NCBI GenBank assembly: GCA_031178065.1
Contig: JAPSJS010000006.1
Location: 1 to 64,000, forward strand
Direction of reading: 5' to 3'
Origin: Altererythrobacter sp.
GTDB lineage: Bacteria; Pseudomonadota; Alphaproteobacteria; Sphingomonadales; Sphingomonadaceae
DNA: 64,000 nt
The stretch's first letter is position 1, and each line of letters begins with the position of its first letter. The translations under genes were made by a program, and so were the position numbers. This document shows, one piece after another, positions 9,884 through 17,932 of the stretch. The notes beneath the pieces are model-generated. The model did no database searches, had not been told where the DNA came from, and saw only the letters and a program-made list of their open reading frames with translations.

Positions 9884-12880
9884 ATGAATGACAGGCAGAT
9901 TTCGCGGCGCTACGGCAACGGGCGGCTCGCACGGGAATTGATGCTATCGGCGAGCATGATCGTCGGCTTTGCCGGCACCGCCCATGCCCAGACGGCGGAC
10001 ACGGCGGCGCAGGACCAGGATGCGGCGCAGCCCGCCGGTACCTCGGGCGAGATCATCGTTACCGGCTATCGCGAATCGATCGAGGAAAGCTTGCGCCAGA
10101 AGCGCACCGCCGAATCCTTCGTCGATGTCATCACCGCCGAAGACATCGGCAAGTTCCCAGACAAGAACGTCGCGGACGCGCTGCAGCGCGTGCCGGGCGT
10201 GGTGATCACCCGCGACGGCGGCGAAGGCAGCCGGGTCAGCATCCGCGGCCTGCAACCGGGCCTCACGCTGACGCTGCTTAACGGCAACTTCCTTGCCGGC
10301 GCCGACAGCGGCGACCCGCAGCGCTCCTTCAACTACGTGATGCTGCCGTCGAACTTCATCGCCAGCACCGAAGTCTACAAGTCGCCCGAAGCGCGGCTCG
10401 AGGAAGGTGGCGTCGGCGGCACTATCATCCTCAACACGCGGCGTCCGCTCGACCTCGATGCCTGGTCGGGTTTTGCCTCGGTTGAGGGCACGTATTCCGA
10501 TACGAGCGAGAAGTTCGAGCCGCAGCTCGCCGCTCAGGTCTCTTGGAAGAACGACGCCGAGACGCTCGGTTTCCTCGTTGGCGGCGTCTACCAGGAGCGT
10601 TCCAACCGCGAGCTGCGCGGCTATACGGAAACCTGGCGCTGGTGGAGCGATCGGGCTGGCGCCAATGGCGATGGTGCTCCGCTGACACCTGCAACTGACG
10701 TCAACGGCAATCCCTTCGAGAACGACGACGCGATCTCCTACTGGCCGGGTCAAGGCGTGACCACACGGGATGGGGAGCATTATTCGGGTTACTGGGCGCC
10801 GCAGTCGGTGAACACTGAGGTGTTCGACCAGAAGCGCGAACGCTACGGCATCCAGGCGACCATGCAGGTGCGGCCGTTCGACAATGTCACCGTTACTTCG
10901 AACTACTTCCGTTTCGAGTACAGCAGCGACTTCGTCAGTAACGTCCTGAAGATTCCCGAGTGGGGCTACGGCAACTTCTTCACCGGGCCTACGTTCGATC
11001 CGAGCGGGACGATCTTCCAGTCGGCTGCCTTCGAAGTGCCGCCGGCCGGAACGGAATGCCTCGCCAACGCCACGCCGTGCACGATGGAGACCCCGCAGCT
11101 TGCCGGCACCTACAGCCGCGAGAAGCAGGTCTCGAACACCTTCGAAACCGAAGTCGCTTACGAAGGCGACAACTTCGAAGCGGTGGCGAAATTCGGCAAG
11201 ACCAGGGCAACCGGCGGACCGTCGATGCGCTTCGGCGTTGCTGCCAAGCCGCGTCTGACCACTACCGGAGCGGAGCAGAACGGGAACTTCTACAGCGCGT
11301 GGGATATCACGGATGGCAATCTCAGCATGGAGTTTTCGCCGGAGTTGCAGGAGAACATCAAGAACGGCATCGCTCAGATCGATATCGGATCGACCGGTTC
11401 CGGCTTCACCAACAGCGAGCTCGAGCAGCGCTATGCGCAGCTCGATCTGACGCGGCACTTCGATAATTTCCTGAGTTCGATCCAGATCGGCGCGAAGTGG
11501 CGGGAGCTCAACATCCAGCGTGAGACCGGTCGCAACGAGTGGTATGCCGATCCGGCAACCGAGCTGCGCTATCAGGACACGCCGGAGGGCGCGATCGCGC
11601 GGCCCGAATACTTCTACGATCAACCGATGGGCAATATCATCGGCGGGTTCGACGCAAACCTGTTCCCCGGCATCGATTTCAATCGCTATCTCGACTACAT
11701 CAATTCGACTTACGGTCCGGCGGTGCGCGTTCCGGAACCAAACAACCTCTACAACATCACGGAGCGCGTCTGGGCCGGCTACGTTCAGGCGAACTTCGAA
11801 AGCGGCGGTCTGCGCGGCAACATCGGATTGAGGGTCGCCAATACCAAGCAGTCGGGTGCGACCTCGGATCGACTCGAGTATCTGAACGAATATTGCGTCG
11901 ACGGTCCAGGCGGTGACTTCGACGAAGACAAGCCGGTCGGACCGGACGGCAACTGCCGGGTGATCCCGCTGGAAGAGCGACGTGAGATCGTCAATACGCG
12001 GGTCGAGGAATCGAAGAACTACACGGACTGGCTCCCTAGCCTGAACCTCGTTTACGAAGTCACCGATACGCTGCTGGTGCGCGGCGCGGTTGCCAAAGTG
12101 ATCGCACGCCCCTCCTTCGGCGATCTCGCCGGCTCGCGCTCACTCACCTACCGCTCGGCTGCATACGCCTTTGACCGGAATGAATTCGGCGAGTTCGAGG
12201 GTTGGTCCGGCGGCGGCGGCAACGCCGACCTGAAGCCGTTCTCCGCCTGGCAGTACGATCTCGGTATCGAGTGGTACTTCCAGCCCGGGTCGGTCGTCGG
12301 CGCGACGCTGTTCCGCAAGGACGTGTCTGACTTCATCGTTCCGCTGGTTCTCGACGTGGAGCGTGAGGTTGCCGGTGAAACGGTGCTGATCCAGCCTTAC
12401 TCGACGGTCGCGAACGGATCGAACGCGGTGTCGCAGGGTGTCGAGCTCTATGCGCAGCACACCCTGCCCTTCGGTCTCGGTGCGCAGGTGAACTTCACCT
12501 ACAACGATACCTCGGTCGCCGACATCACGCTCGACGGCGAGAAGGTCGGCGAATCCGCGCTGGTCGGCAGCTCGAAGACGCAGCTCAACGCATCGGTATT
12601 CTATGAAACCGACCGGCTGCTTCTGCGCGCATCGTACAACCGCCGGGGCGAAGTCGTCGGCGGGCTCTCGTCGGGCCTGAACGTCTACACCGACCCGTAC
12701 GAGCAGATCGACCTCAACGCATCGTACGAGCTGTTCGACAACCTGCTCCTCACCGCCGCGGTCATCAATCTGACCAAGTCGGAGGAGAGCATGCACCTGG
12801 GCAACGATACCGACGATCGCTTCTACCGGAACAACTACTTCGGTCGGCGCGCCTACATCGGGTTGTCCTACAACTTCTAA
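9884..12880 (+). CDS. TonB-dependent outer-membrane receptor, glycan type
   Basis: This 998-residue protein has a Sec signal ending near AGTAHAQ, a TonB box-like GEIIVTGYR (about 54-62), a plug domain with ITAEDIGKFPDKNVADALQRVPGV and SIRGL, and a large beta-barrel ending in the aromatic YIGLSYNF. This is the sphingomonad/Xanthomonas type used for carbohydrate uptake without a SusD lipoprotein. It sits inside the mannosidase cluster, preceded by a 187-bp AT-rich gap that may hold its own promoter, and is followed by a strong intrinsic terminator. Likely cargo: mannose-rich oligosaccharides, inferred from neighbours. Confidence 0.92.
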   Translation: MNDRQISRRYGNGRLARELMLSASMIVGFAGTAHAQTADTAAQDQDAAQPAGTSGEIIVTGYRESIEESLRQKRTAESFVDVITAEDIGKFPDKNVADALQRVPGVVITRDGGEGSRVSIRGLQPGLTLTLLNGNFLAGADSGDPQRSFNYVMLPSNFIASTEVYKSPEARLEEGGVGGTIILNTRRPLDLDAWSGFASVEGTYSDTSEKFEPQLAAQVSWKNDAETLGFLVGGVYQERSNRELRGYTETWRWWSDRAGANGDGAPLTPATDVNGNPFENDDAISYWPGQGVTTRDGEHYSGYWAPQSVNTEVFDQKRERYGIQATMQVRPFDNVTVTSNYFRFEYSSDFVSNVLKIPEWGYGNFFTGPTFDPSGTIFQSAAFEVPPAGTECLANATPCTMETPQLAGTYSREKQVSNTFETEVAYEGDNFEAVAKFGKTRATGGPSMRFGVAAKPRLTTTGAEQNGNFYSAWDITDGNLSMEFSPELQENIKNGIAQIDIGSTGSGFTNSELEQRYAQLDLTRHFDNFLSSIQIGAKWRELNIQRETGRNEWYADPATELRYQDTPEGAIARPEYFYDQPMGNIIGGFDANLFPGIDFNRYLDYINSTYGPAVRVPEPNNLYNITERVWAGYVQANFESGGLRGNIGLRVANTKQSGATSDRLEYLNEYCVDGPGGDFDEDKPVGPDGNCRVIPLEERREIVNTRVEESKNYTDWLPSLNLVYEVTDTLLVRGAVAKVIARPSFGDLAGSRSLTYRSAAYAFDRNEFGEFEGWSGGGGNADLKPFSAWQYDLGIEWYFQPGSVVGATLFRKDVSDFIVPLVLDVEREVAGETVLIQPYSTVANGSNAVSQGVELYAQHTLPFGLGAQVNFTYNDTSVADITLDGEKVGESALVGSSKTQLNASVFYETDRLLLRASYNRRGEVVGGLSSGLNVYTDPYEQIDLNASYELFDNLLLTAAVINLTKSEESMHLGNDTDDRFYRNNYFGRRAYIGLSYNF

Positions 12881-12894
12881 GGCAAGCGCTTGCC
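12881..12894. promoter_or_regulatory. Perfect 14-bp palindrome, LacI/GalR-type operator candidate
   Basis: GGCAAGCGCTTGCC begins directly after the receptor stop codon and 15 bp before the intrinsic terminator. The central CG-containing palindrome is of the kind bound by LacI/GalR-family regulators. No LacI-family gene lies in the window, and the element sits upstream of the terminator, so it may instead be a short mRNA-end hairpin. Confidence 0.35.
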
Positions 12895-12908
12895 ATTCTC
12901 TCCCCCCT

Positions 12909-12940
12909 GGGTGGCTCCGAAAGGAGCCACCCCCCTTTTT
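12909..12940 (+). terminator. Intrinsic terminator after the TonB receptor
   Basis: A perfect 10-bp stem (GGGTGGCTCC at 12909-12918, GGAGCCACCC at 12923-12932) closed by a GAAA tetraloop is followed by CCC and TTTTT (12936-12940). It ends the receptor transcript and implies either partial read-through or a separate promoter for the GH43-to-kinase half of the locus. Confidence 0.88.
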
Positions 12941-13006
12941 CGGGGTAAGGGAGAGCTGGGATTATCACTACGTCGCCCGCACGGATCAGCGGGCAAGGAG
13001 AGGGTC

Positions 13007-14068
13007 GTGACACGCGGTTTGTTGAAGTCGGTTCTGGTTGCGGCAACGCTCGTCTGGGGCGGCCCCGCAGCGGCCGAGAACCCGGTCGTTCCGGGATGGT
13101 ATGCCGATCCCGAAATTCGGGTCTTCGGTGACCGCTACTGGATCTATCCGACGTACTCGGATCATACCGAGACGCCCGACGTGTCGGAGCATTTCAGCGA
13201 GAAGCAGCAGGAACTGCGCCAGCAGCAGGCGCTGCGGCCCTCCTATTACATCCAAACCTTCTTCAACGCGTTCTCTTCGCCCGACCTGGTCAACTGGACC
13301 AAGCACCCGCATGTGCTCGACGTCGAGAACGTCGAGTGGGCCGCCTACGCGGTCTGGGCGCCGTCGGCGATCGAGAAGGACGGCAAATATTACCTGTTCT
13401 TCGGCGCCAACGACATCCAGTCGGACGACGAGCTCGGCGGGATCGGCGTCGCGGTCAGCGACAGCCCCGCCGGGCCGTTCAAGGACGCGATCGGCAAGCC
13501 GCTCATCGGCAAGTTCCACAATGGCGCGCAGCCGATCGACCAGTTCGTGTTCCGCGACAAGGACGGCCAGCACTACCTCTATTATGGCGGCTGGAAGCAC
13601 TGCAACGTCGTGCGCCTGGGCGACGACCTGACCTCGATCGTGCCGTTCGAGGACGGCACGATGTTCAAGGAGATCACCCCTCCCGGCTATGTCGAGGGGT
13701 CGTTCATGGTCGAGCGAAACGGCATCTATTACCTGATGTGGTCCGAAGGGGGCTGGACCGGCCCCGACTACCGCGTCGCCTACGCCATGGGGCCGAGCCC
13801 GACCGGGCCGTTCGAGCCCAAGGGCGTCATTCTCGAGCAGGATTTCAGCATCGCGCGCGGCGCGGGCCACCACTCGGTGGTCAATGTGCCGGGGACCGAT
13901 GAGTGGTATATCGCCTACCACCGCCGTCCGCTCGACACCGATCGGGGCGAGCATCGGCAGATCGCGATCGATCGCATGTATTTCAACGAGGACGGGACGA
14001 TCCGTCCGGTCGTGATGACCAACGAAGGTGTCGACCCGCGGCCGTTCGCGGCGGCAGGTTCGGACTAA
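13007..14068 (+). CDS. GH43-like five-bladed beta-propeller glycosidase, exported
   Basis: This 353-residue protein begins at GTG 13007, chosen for AAGGAGAGGG at 12996-13004 and because a Sec signal (to about GGPAAAE) then starts at residue 1. Residues that match the GH43 triad are visible: Asp34 (GWYADPEI, base), Asp178 (PIDQFVFRDKDG, pKa modulator) and Glu230 (YVEGSFM, acid), together with WAPSAIEKDGKYYLFF. GH43/GH117-clan enzymes remove arabinose, xylose or galactose. A side-chain-removing role on decorated mannan or plant-type N-glycans is possible but unproven. It lies 3 bp from the following GH92 region, in the second half-operon. Confidence 0.8.
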   Translation: MTRGLLKSVLVAATLVWGGPAAAENPVVPGWYADPEIRVFGDRYWIYPTYSDHTETPDVSEHFSEKQQELRQQQALRPSYYIQTFFNAFSSPDLVNWTKHPHVLDVENVEWAAYAVWAPSAIEKDGKYYLFFGANDIQSDDELGGIGVAVSDSPAGPFKDAIGKPLIGKFHNGAQPIDQFVFRDKDGQHYLYYGGWKHCNVVRLGDDLTSIVPFEDGTMFKEITPPGYVEGSFMVERNGIYYLMWSEGGWTGPDYRVAYAMGPSPTGPFEPKGVILEQDFSIARGAGHHSVVNVPGTDEWYIAYHRRPLDTDRGEHRQIAIDRMYFNEDGTIRPVVMTNEGVDPRPFAAAGSD

Positions 14069-14089
14069 ACGATGATGGGGAGGGAAACC

Positions 14090-16450
14090 TTGAGAAACAG
14101 CCTGAGCCGCACGCTGCGCGGCGCGACCACAATGCTGCTTGCGGTCAGCCTCTCGCTGCCGCTGCCCGCGGCGGCCCAGAACGCGCAACGGAACGCGAGC
14201 GAAGGCGAGGCGCTGGTCGATCTCGTCAACCCGCTGATGGGCACCGATAGTGAGTTCGCGCTGTCCTACGGCAACACCTATCCCGCCGTCGCCGTGCCGT
14301 GGGGCATGAACTTCTGGACTCCGGTAACTGGCGAGATGGGCAGCGGCTGGGGCTATACCTACGACGCGCACAAGATCAGCGGCATCAAGCAGACGCACCA
14401 GCCCAGCCCGTGGATGAACGACTATGCAGCGTTCGAGCTGATGGCGGTGACCGGCCCGGTCCGCATCAAGCAGGAAGAGCGCGCCTCGTGGTTCAGCCAC
14501 ATGGCCGAGGTGAGCAAGCCCTACAAATACCAGGTCTATCTCGCGGATCATGACGTGACGGCGGAGGTCGTGCCGACCAGCCGCGCGGCGCAGTTCCGCT
14601 TCACGTTCCCCAAAAGCGACGACGCGCACATCGTCCTCGACGCCTACAACGAAGGCTCGATGGTGACGGTCGACCCGAGGCGTCGCCGCATCACCGGCTA
14701 TGTCCGCAACAATAGCGGCGGCGTGCCCGAGAACTTCCACAACTACTTCGTGCTCGAGTTCGACCGGGACTTCACCGTAACGCGGACCTGGGACGAGAAT
14801 TTCCAGCTGCACGACGAGCTCAAGAGCGAAGGCGGTCACGTCGGCGCAGTCGTCAGTTTCAAGACCGAGAAGGGCGACCAGGTCGGCGTCAAGGTCGCCT
14901 CGTCCTTTATCAGCCCGGAGCAGGCGCTGCTCAACCTCGAGCGCGAAGTCGGCGGCAAGAGCTTCGAACAGACCGAAGCCGCAGCACGCGCCGAGTGGGA
15001 GAAGGAACTCTCGCGCATCCGCGTGACCGATTCCGACATCGACAACCGCAAGACGTTCTACTCGGCGCTCTACCGCATGCTGCTGTTCCCGCGGCCGCTG
15101 CACGAGATCACGGCCGACGGGAAGACCGTCCACTACAGCCCGTACAACGGCAAGGTCGAGGACGGCTATCTCTACACCGACAACGGCTTCTGGGACACCT
15201 GGCGCGCCGTATTTCCCTTCTTCGCGCTGATGTACCCCGACTTCGACAGCAAGGTGATGCAGGGGCTGGTCAACACTTACGAGGAGTCGGGCTGGCTTCC
15301 CGAGTGGGCGAGCCCCGGCCACCGCAACGTGATGATCGGCTCGAACTCGGCGATCATCATCGCCGACACCTACCTCAACGGCGTGCGCGGCTTCGATGTC
15401 GAGAAGCTCTACGAGGCGATGGTCAAGAATGCGACCACGTCCGAAGGCCGCCCGCGCGACGATCGGGGCCGGGTCATCAACGCCGTCGGGCGTGAAGGCG
15501 TCGAGTACTACAACCGCCTCGGTTACGTGCCCTACGACGTCGGCATCAACGAGAATGCCGCGCGCACGCTCGAATATGCGACGGCCGACTTCGCGCTGTC
15601 GCGGCTCGCAGCGGCACTCGGGAAGACCGAGGACGCCCAGAAGTACGCCAAGCAGGCACAGAACTACCGCAATCTCTATGACGCCGAGAGCGGCTGGATG
15701 CGCGGCCGCAACCAGGACGGCAGTTGGGCGACGCCGTTCAATCCGTACAAGTGGGGCGACGCGTTCACCGAAGGCAACTCGCTGCACTACAGCTGGTCGG
15801 TGATGCAGGACGTCCAGGGTCTCATCGATTTGATGGGTGGAGACCAGAAGTTCATCGAGCGGCTCGACTCGATCTTCACCACGCCGCCGATCTTCGACGA
15901 CAGCTACTACGGCCAGACGATCCACGAGATCCGCGAGATGCAGATCGTCGACATGGGCCAGTATGCGCACGGCAACCAGCCGATCCAGCACATGATCTAC
16001 CTCTACAACTGGGCCGGCGCGCCGTGGAAGGGGCAGTACCATGTGCGCAACGTGCTCGAGAAGCTCTACTCGCATGGGCCGATCGGCTACCCGGGCGACG
16101 AGGACAACGGCCAGACTTCGGCCTGGTATGTCTTCTCCGCGCTCGGCTTCTATCCGGTGACGCCGGCGGTCGGCGAGTACGCGATCGGCAGTCCGCTGTT
16201 CGACCGGGTTGATCTGACCATGCCCAACGGCAAGGCGCTGACGATCATCGCTGAGAACAACAGCGACGAGAACGTCTACATCCAGTCGGTGACGTTCAAC
16301 GGCCAGCCGCACGAGGTGACCTGGCTCGACCGTGAAGCGCTGCAGCAGGGCGGCACGCTCACTTTCGTGATGGGACCCGAACCCAACAAGCAATGGGGTG
16401 CCGGCAAGGATGCCGCGCCCTTCTCGATGAGCGCGCCCGCCGGTCAGTGA
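14090..16450 (+). CDS. GH92 exo-alpha-mannosidase (second of three)
   Basis: Start TTG 14090 is preferred because GGGGAGGG (14077-14084) is 5 nt upstream; an in-frame ATG at 14072 would add six residues but lacks a ribosome-binding site. The 786-residue product has a Sec signal ending in LPLPAAAQ. GH92 signatures: ISGIKQTHQPSPWMNDY in the N-terminal domain, WDTWRAVFPF, Glu561 in FTEGNSLHYSW (putative acid), GNQPIQHMIYLYNW, and GDEDNGQTSAWYVFSALGFYP with Asp670 and Asp672 (putative base pair). It keeps the GDED form of the base motif, unlike the other two copies. Expected to act in the periplasm. Confidence 0.92.
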   Translation: MRNSLSRTLRGATTMLLAVSLSLPLPAAAQNAQRNASEGEALVDLVNPLMGTDSEFALSYGNTYPAVAVPWGMNFWTPVTGEMGSGWGYTYDAHKISGIKQTHQPSPWMNDYAAFELMAVTGPVRIKQEERASWFSHMAEVSKPYKYQVYLADHDVTAEVVPTSRAAQFRFTFPKSDDAHIVLDAYNEGSMVTVDPRRRRITGYVRNNSGGVPENFHNYFVLEFDRDFTVTRTWDENFQLHDELKSEGGHVGAVVSFKTEKGDQVGVKVASSFISPEQALLNLEREVGGKSFEQTEAAARAEWEKELSRIRVTDSDIDNRKTFYSALYRMLLFPRPLHEITADGKTVHYSPYNGKVEDGYLYTDNGFWDTWRAVFPFFALMYPDFDSKVMQGLVNTYEESGWLPEWASPGHRNVMIGSNSAIIIADTYLNGVRGFDVEKLYEAMVKNATTSEGRPRDDRGRVINAVGREGVEYYNRLGYVPYDVGINENAARTLEYATADFALSRLAAALGKTEDAQKYAKQAQNYRNLYDAESGWMRGRNQDGSWATPFNPYKWGDAFTEGNSLHYSWSVMQDVQGLIDLMGGDQKFIERLDSIFTTPPIFDDSYYGQTIHEIREMQIVDMGQYAHGNQPIQHMIYLYNWAGAPWKGQYHVRNVLEKLYSHGPIGYPGDEDNGQTSAWYVFSALGFYPVTPAVGEYAIGSPLFDRVDLTMPNGKALTIIAENNSDENVYIQSVTFNGQPHEVTWLDREALQQGGTLTFVMGPEPNKQWGAGKDAAPFSMSAPAGQ

Positions 16451-16485
16451 CCGCGGCGCATCGAAAACCAGTGGGAGAGACCGTG

Positions 16486-17919
16486 ATGAACCTCAGCCGC
16501 CGCGACATGCTGTCGAGTGCAGGTGCCCTTGCCGTGGCGGCGACGCTGCCCGGCGCCGCCATGGCTGCTCAGCAGGGGGTGTCGCAGCGCCCCCCGAAGG
16601 CCCAGCGCCGCTTCACCAGCAAGGCCGTCGAGGCCGAGATCGCGCGGGTGAAGGCGAAGATCGGCGACCCCGAACTCGCCTGGCTGTTCGAGAACTGCTA
16701 TCCGAACACCCTCGATACGACCGTGTTCGCCGGGCAGGTGGGCGGCAAGCCCGACACTTTCGTCATCACCGGCGACATCAATGCGATGTGGCTGCGCGAC
16801 AGCTCGGCGCAGCTCCAGACCTACGTGCATCTGACCGGTAAGGATCCTGAGCTTCGCCGGCTGTTCCACGGCGCGATCCAGCGTCAGGCGCGCTGCATCC
16901 TGATCGATCCGTATGCCAACGCCTACACGCACGATCCGAATGCCAAGTCGAACCTGCCGGCGATCAACGATTTGACCGACATGAAGCCAGGCGTGGCCGA
17001 GCGGAAGTGGGAGATCGACTCGCTCTGCTACCCGATGCGCCTCGCGCACGGTTACTGGACGAACACGCGGGACAAGGCGCCGTTCGACGACGTCTGGGCG
17101 CAGGCGATGCGCACCGCGGTCGACACCCTGCGCGTTCAGCAGCGCAAGGACGGACCGGGGCCCTATCACTTCCAGCGGGTCGACAAATCGCCGACCGAGA
17201 CGCTGATGTTCGGCGGCTACGGCGCACCGACGCGTAAGGTTGGGCTGATCCATTCGGGCTTCCGCCCGTCGGACGATGCCTGTCGCTTCCCGTTCCTGAT
17301 CCCGTCGAACCTGTTCGCCGTTTCGGCGCTGCGCATGCTGGCGGCAGTGCTGCGCGATACGCGCAACGACGCGGCCTTCGCCCGCGACTGCGAAGCGCTG
17401 GCGAGTGAGGTCGAGGCCGCGCTCCACGCCCATGGCAAGATGTCCGACGGCAAGGGCGGCGAAGTCTGGGCCTACGAGGTCGACGGCTACGGCAATGCCA
17501 TCTTCATGGACGACGCCAACGTCCCCAGCCTGTCCGCTCTACCGCTGCTTGGCTCGGCCGATCGCAACGATCCGCTCTACCGCCGCACCGCCGATCTCGC
17601 CTGGTCCGAGCGCAACCCCTATTTCTTCAAGGGAGCGGCGGCCGAGGGGATCGGCGGCCCACACATCGGCATGGACATGGTCTGGCCGATGTCGATCATC
17701 ACTCGCGGTCTGCTGAGCGACGACGACGCCGAAATCCGCCAGTGCCTCAAGTGGCTCAAGACCACGCATGGCGGCACCGGCTTCATGCACGAGTCCTTCC
17801 ACAAGGACGATCCGGCCAACTTCACGCGCAGCTGGTTCGCCTGGGCGAACGGCCTGTTCGGCGACCTGATCCTCGATCTGGAACGCCGCAAGCCCGCGCT
17901 GATCGCCGGCCGTATCTGA
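16486..17919 (+). CDS. GH125 exo-alpha-1,6-mannosidase, Tat-exported
   Basis: This 477-residue protein has a twin-arginine signal (SRRDMLSSAGALAVAATLPGAAMA). The GH125 (alpha/alpha)6 barrel carries the substrate-binding DINAMWLRDSSAQL, Asp263/Asp264 in HSGFRPSDDA (putative general acid), DANVPSL, and Glu436 in TGFMHESF (putative base). Family members are inverting metal-independent exo-alpha-1,6-mannosidases. It would remove 1,6-linked mannose that GH92 enzymes leave. ATG 16486 follows GGGAGA with good spacing; a GTG directly before it could also serve. It is packed tightly between two GH92 genes (35 and 13 bp gaps). Confidence 0.92.
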   Translation: MNLSRRDMLSSAGALAVAATLPGAAMAAQQGVSQRPPKAQRRFTSKAVEAEIARVKAKIGDPELAWLFENCYPNTLDTTVFAGQVGGKPDTFVITGDINAMWLRDSSAQLQTYVHLTGKDPELRRLFHGAIQRQARCILIDPYANAYTHDPNAKSNLPAINDLTDMKPGVAERKWEIDSLCYPMRLAHGYWTNTRDKAPFDDVWAQAMRTAVDTLRVQQRKDGPGPYHFQRVDKSPTETLMFGGYGAPTRKVGLIHSGFRPSDDACRFPFLIPSNLFAVSALRMLAAVLRDTRNDAAFARDCEALASEVEAALHAHGKMSDGKGGEVWAYEVDGYGNAIFMDDANVPSLSALPLLGSADRNDPLYRRTADLAWSERNPYFFKGAAAEGIGGPHIGMDMVWPMSIITRGLLSDDDAEIRQCLKWLKTTHGGTGFMHESFHKDDPANFTRSWFAWANGLFGDLILDLERRKPALIAGRI

Positions 17920-17932
17920 CGGAGAGGGACCC

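Noticed and set aside
12986-16393. Minus-strand open frame of 1135 codons opposite the GH43-like and second GH92 genes
   Set aside because: The opposite strand encodes clear glycosidases with catalytic motifs; this frame has low-complexity composition and no recognisable domain.
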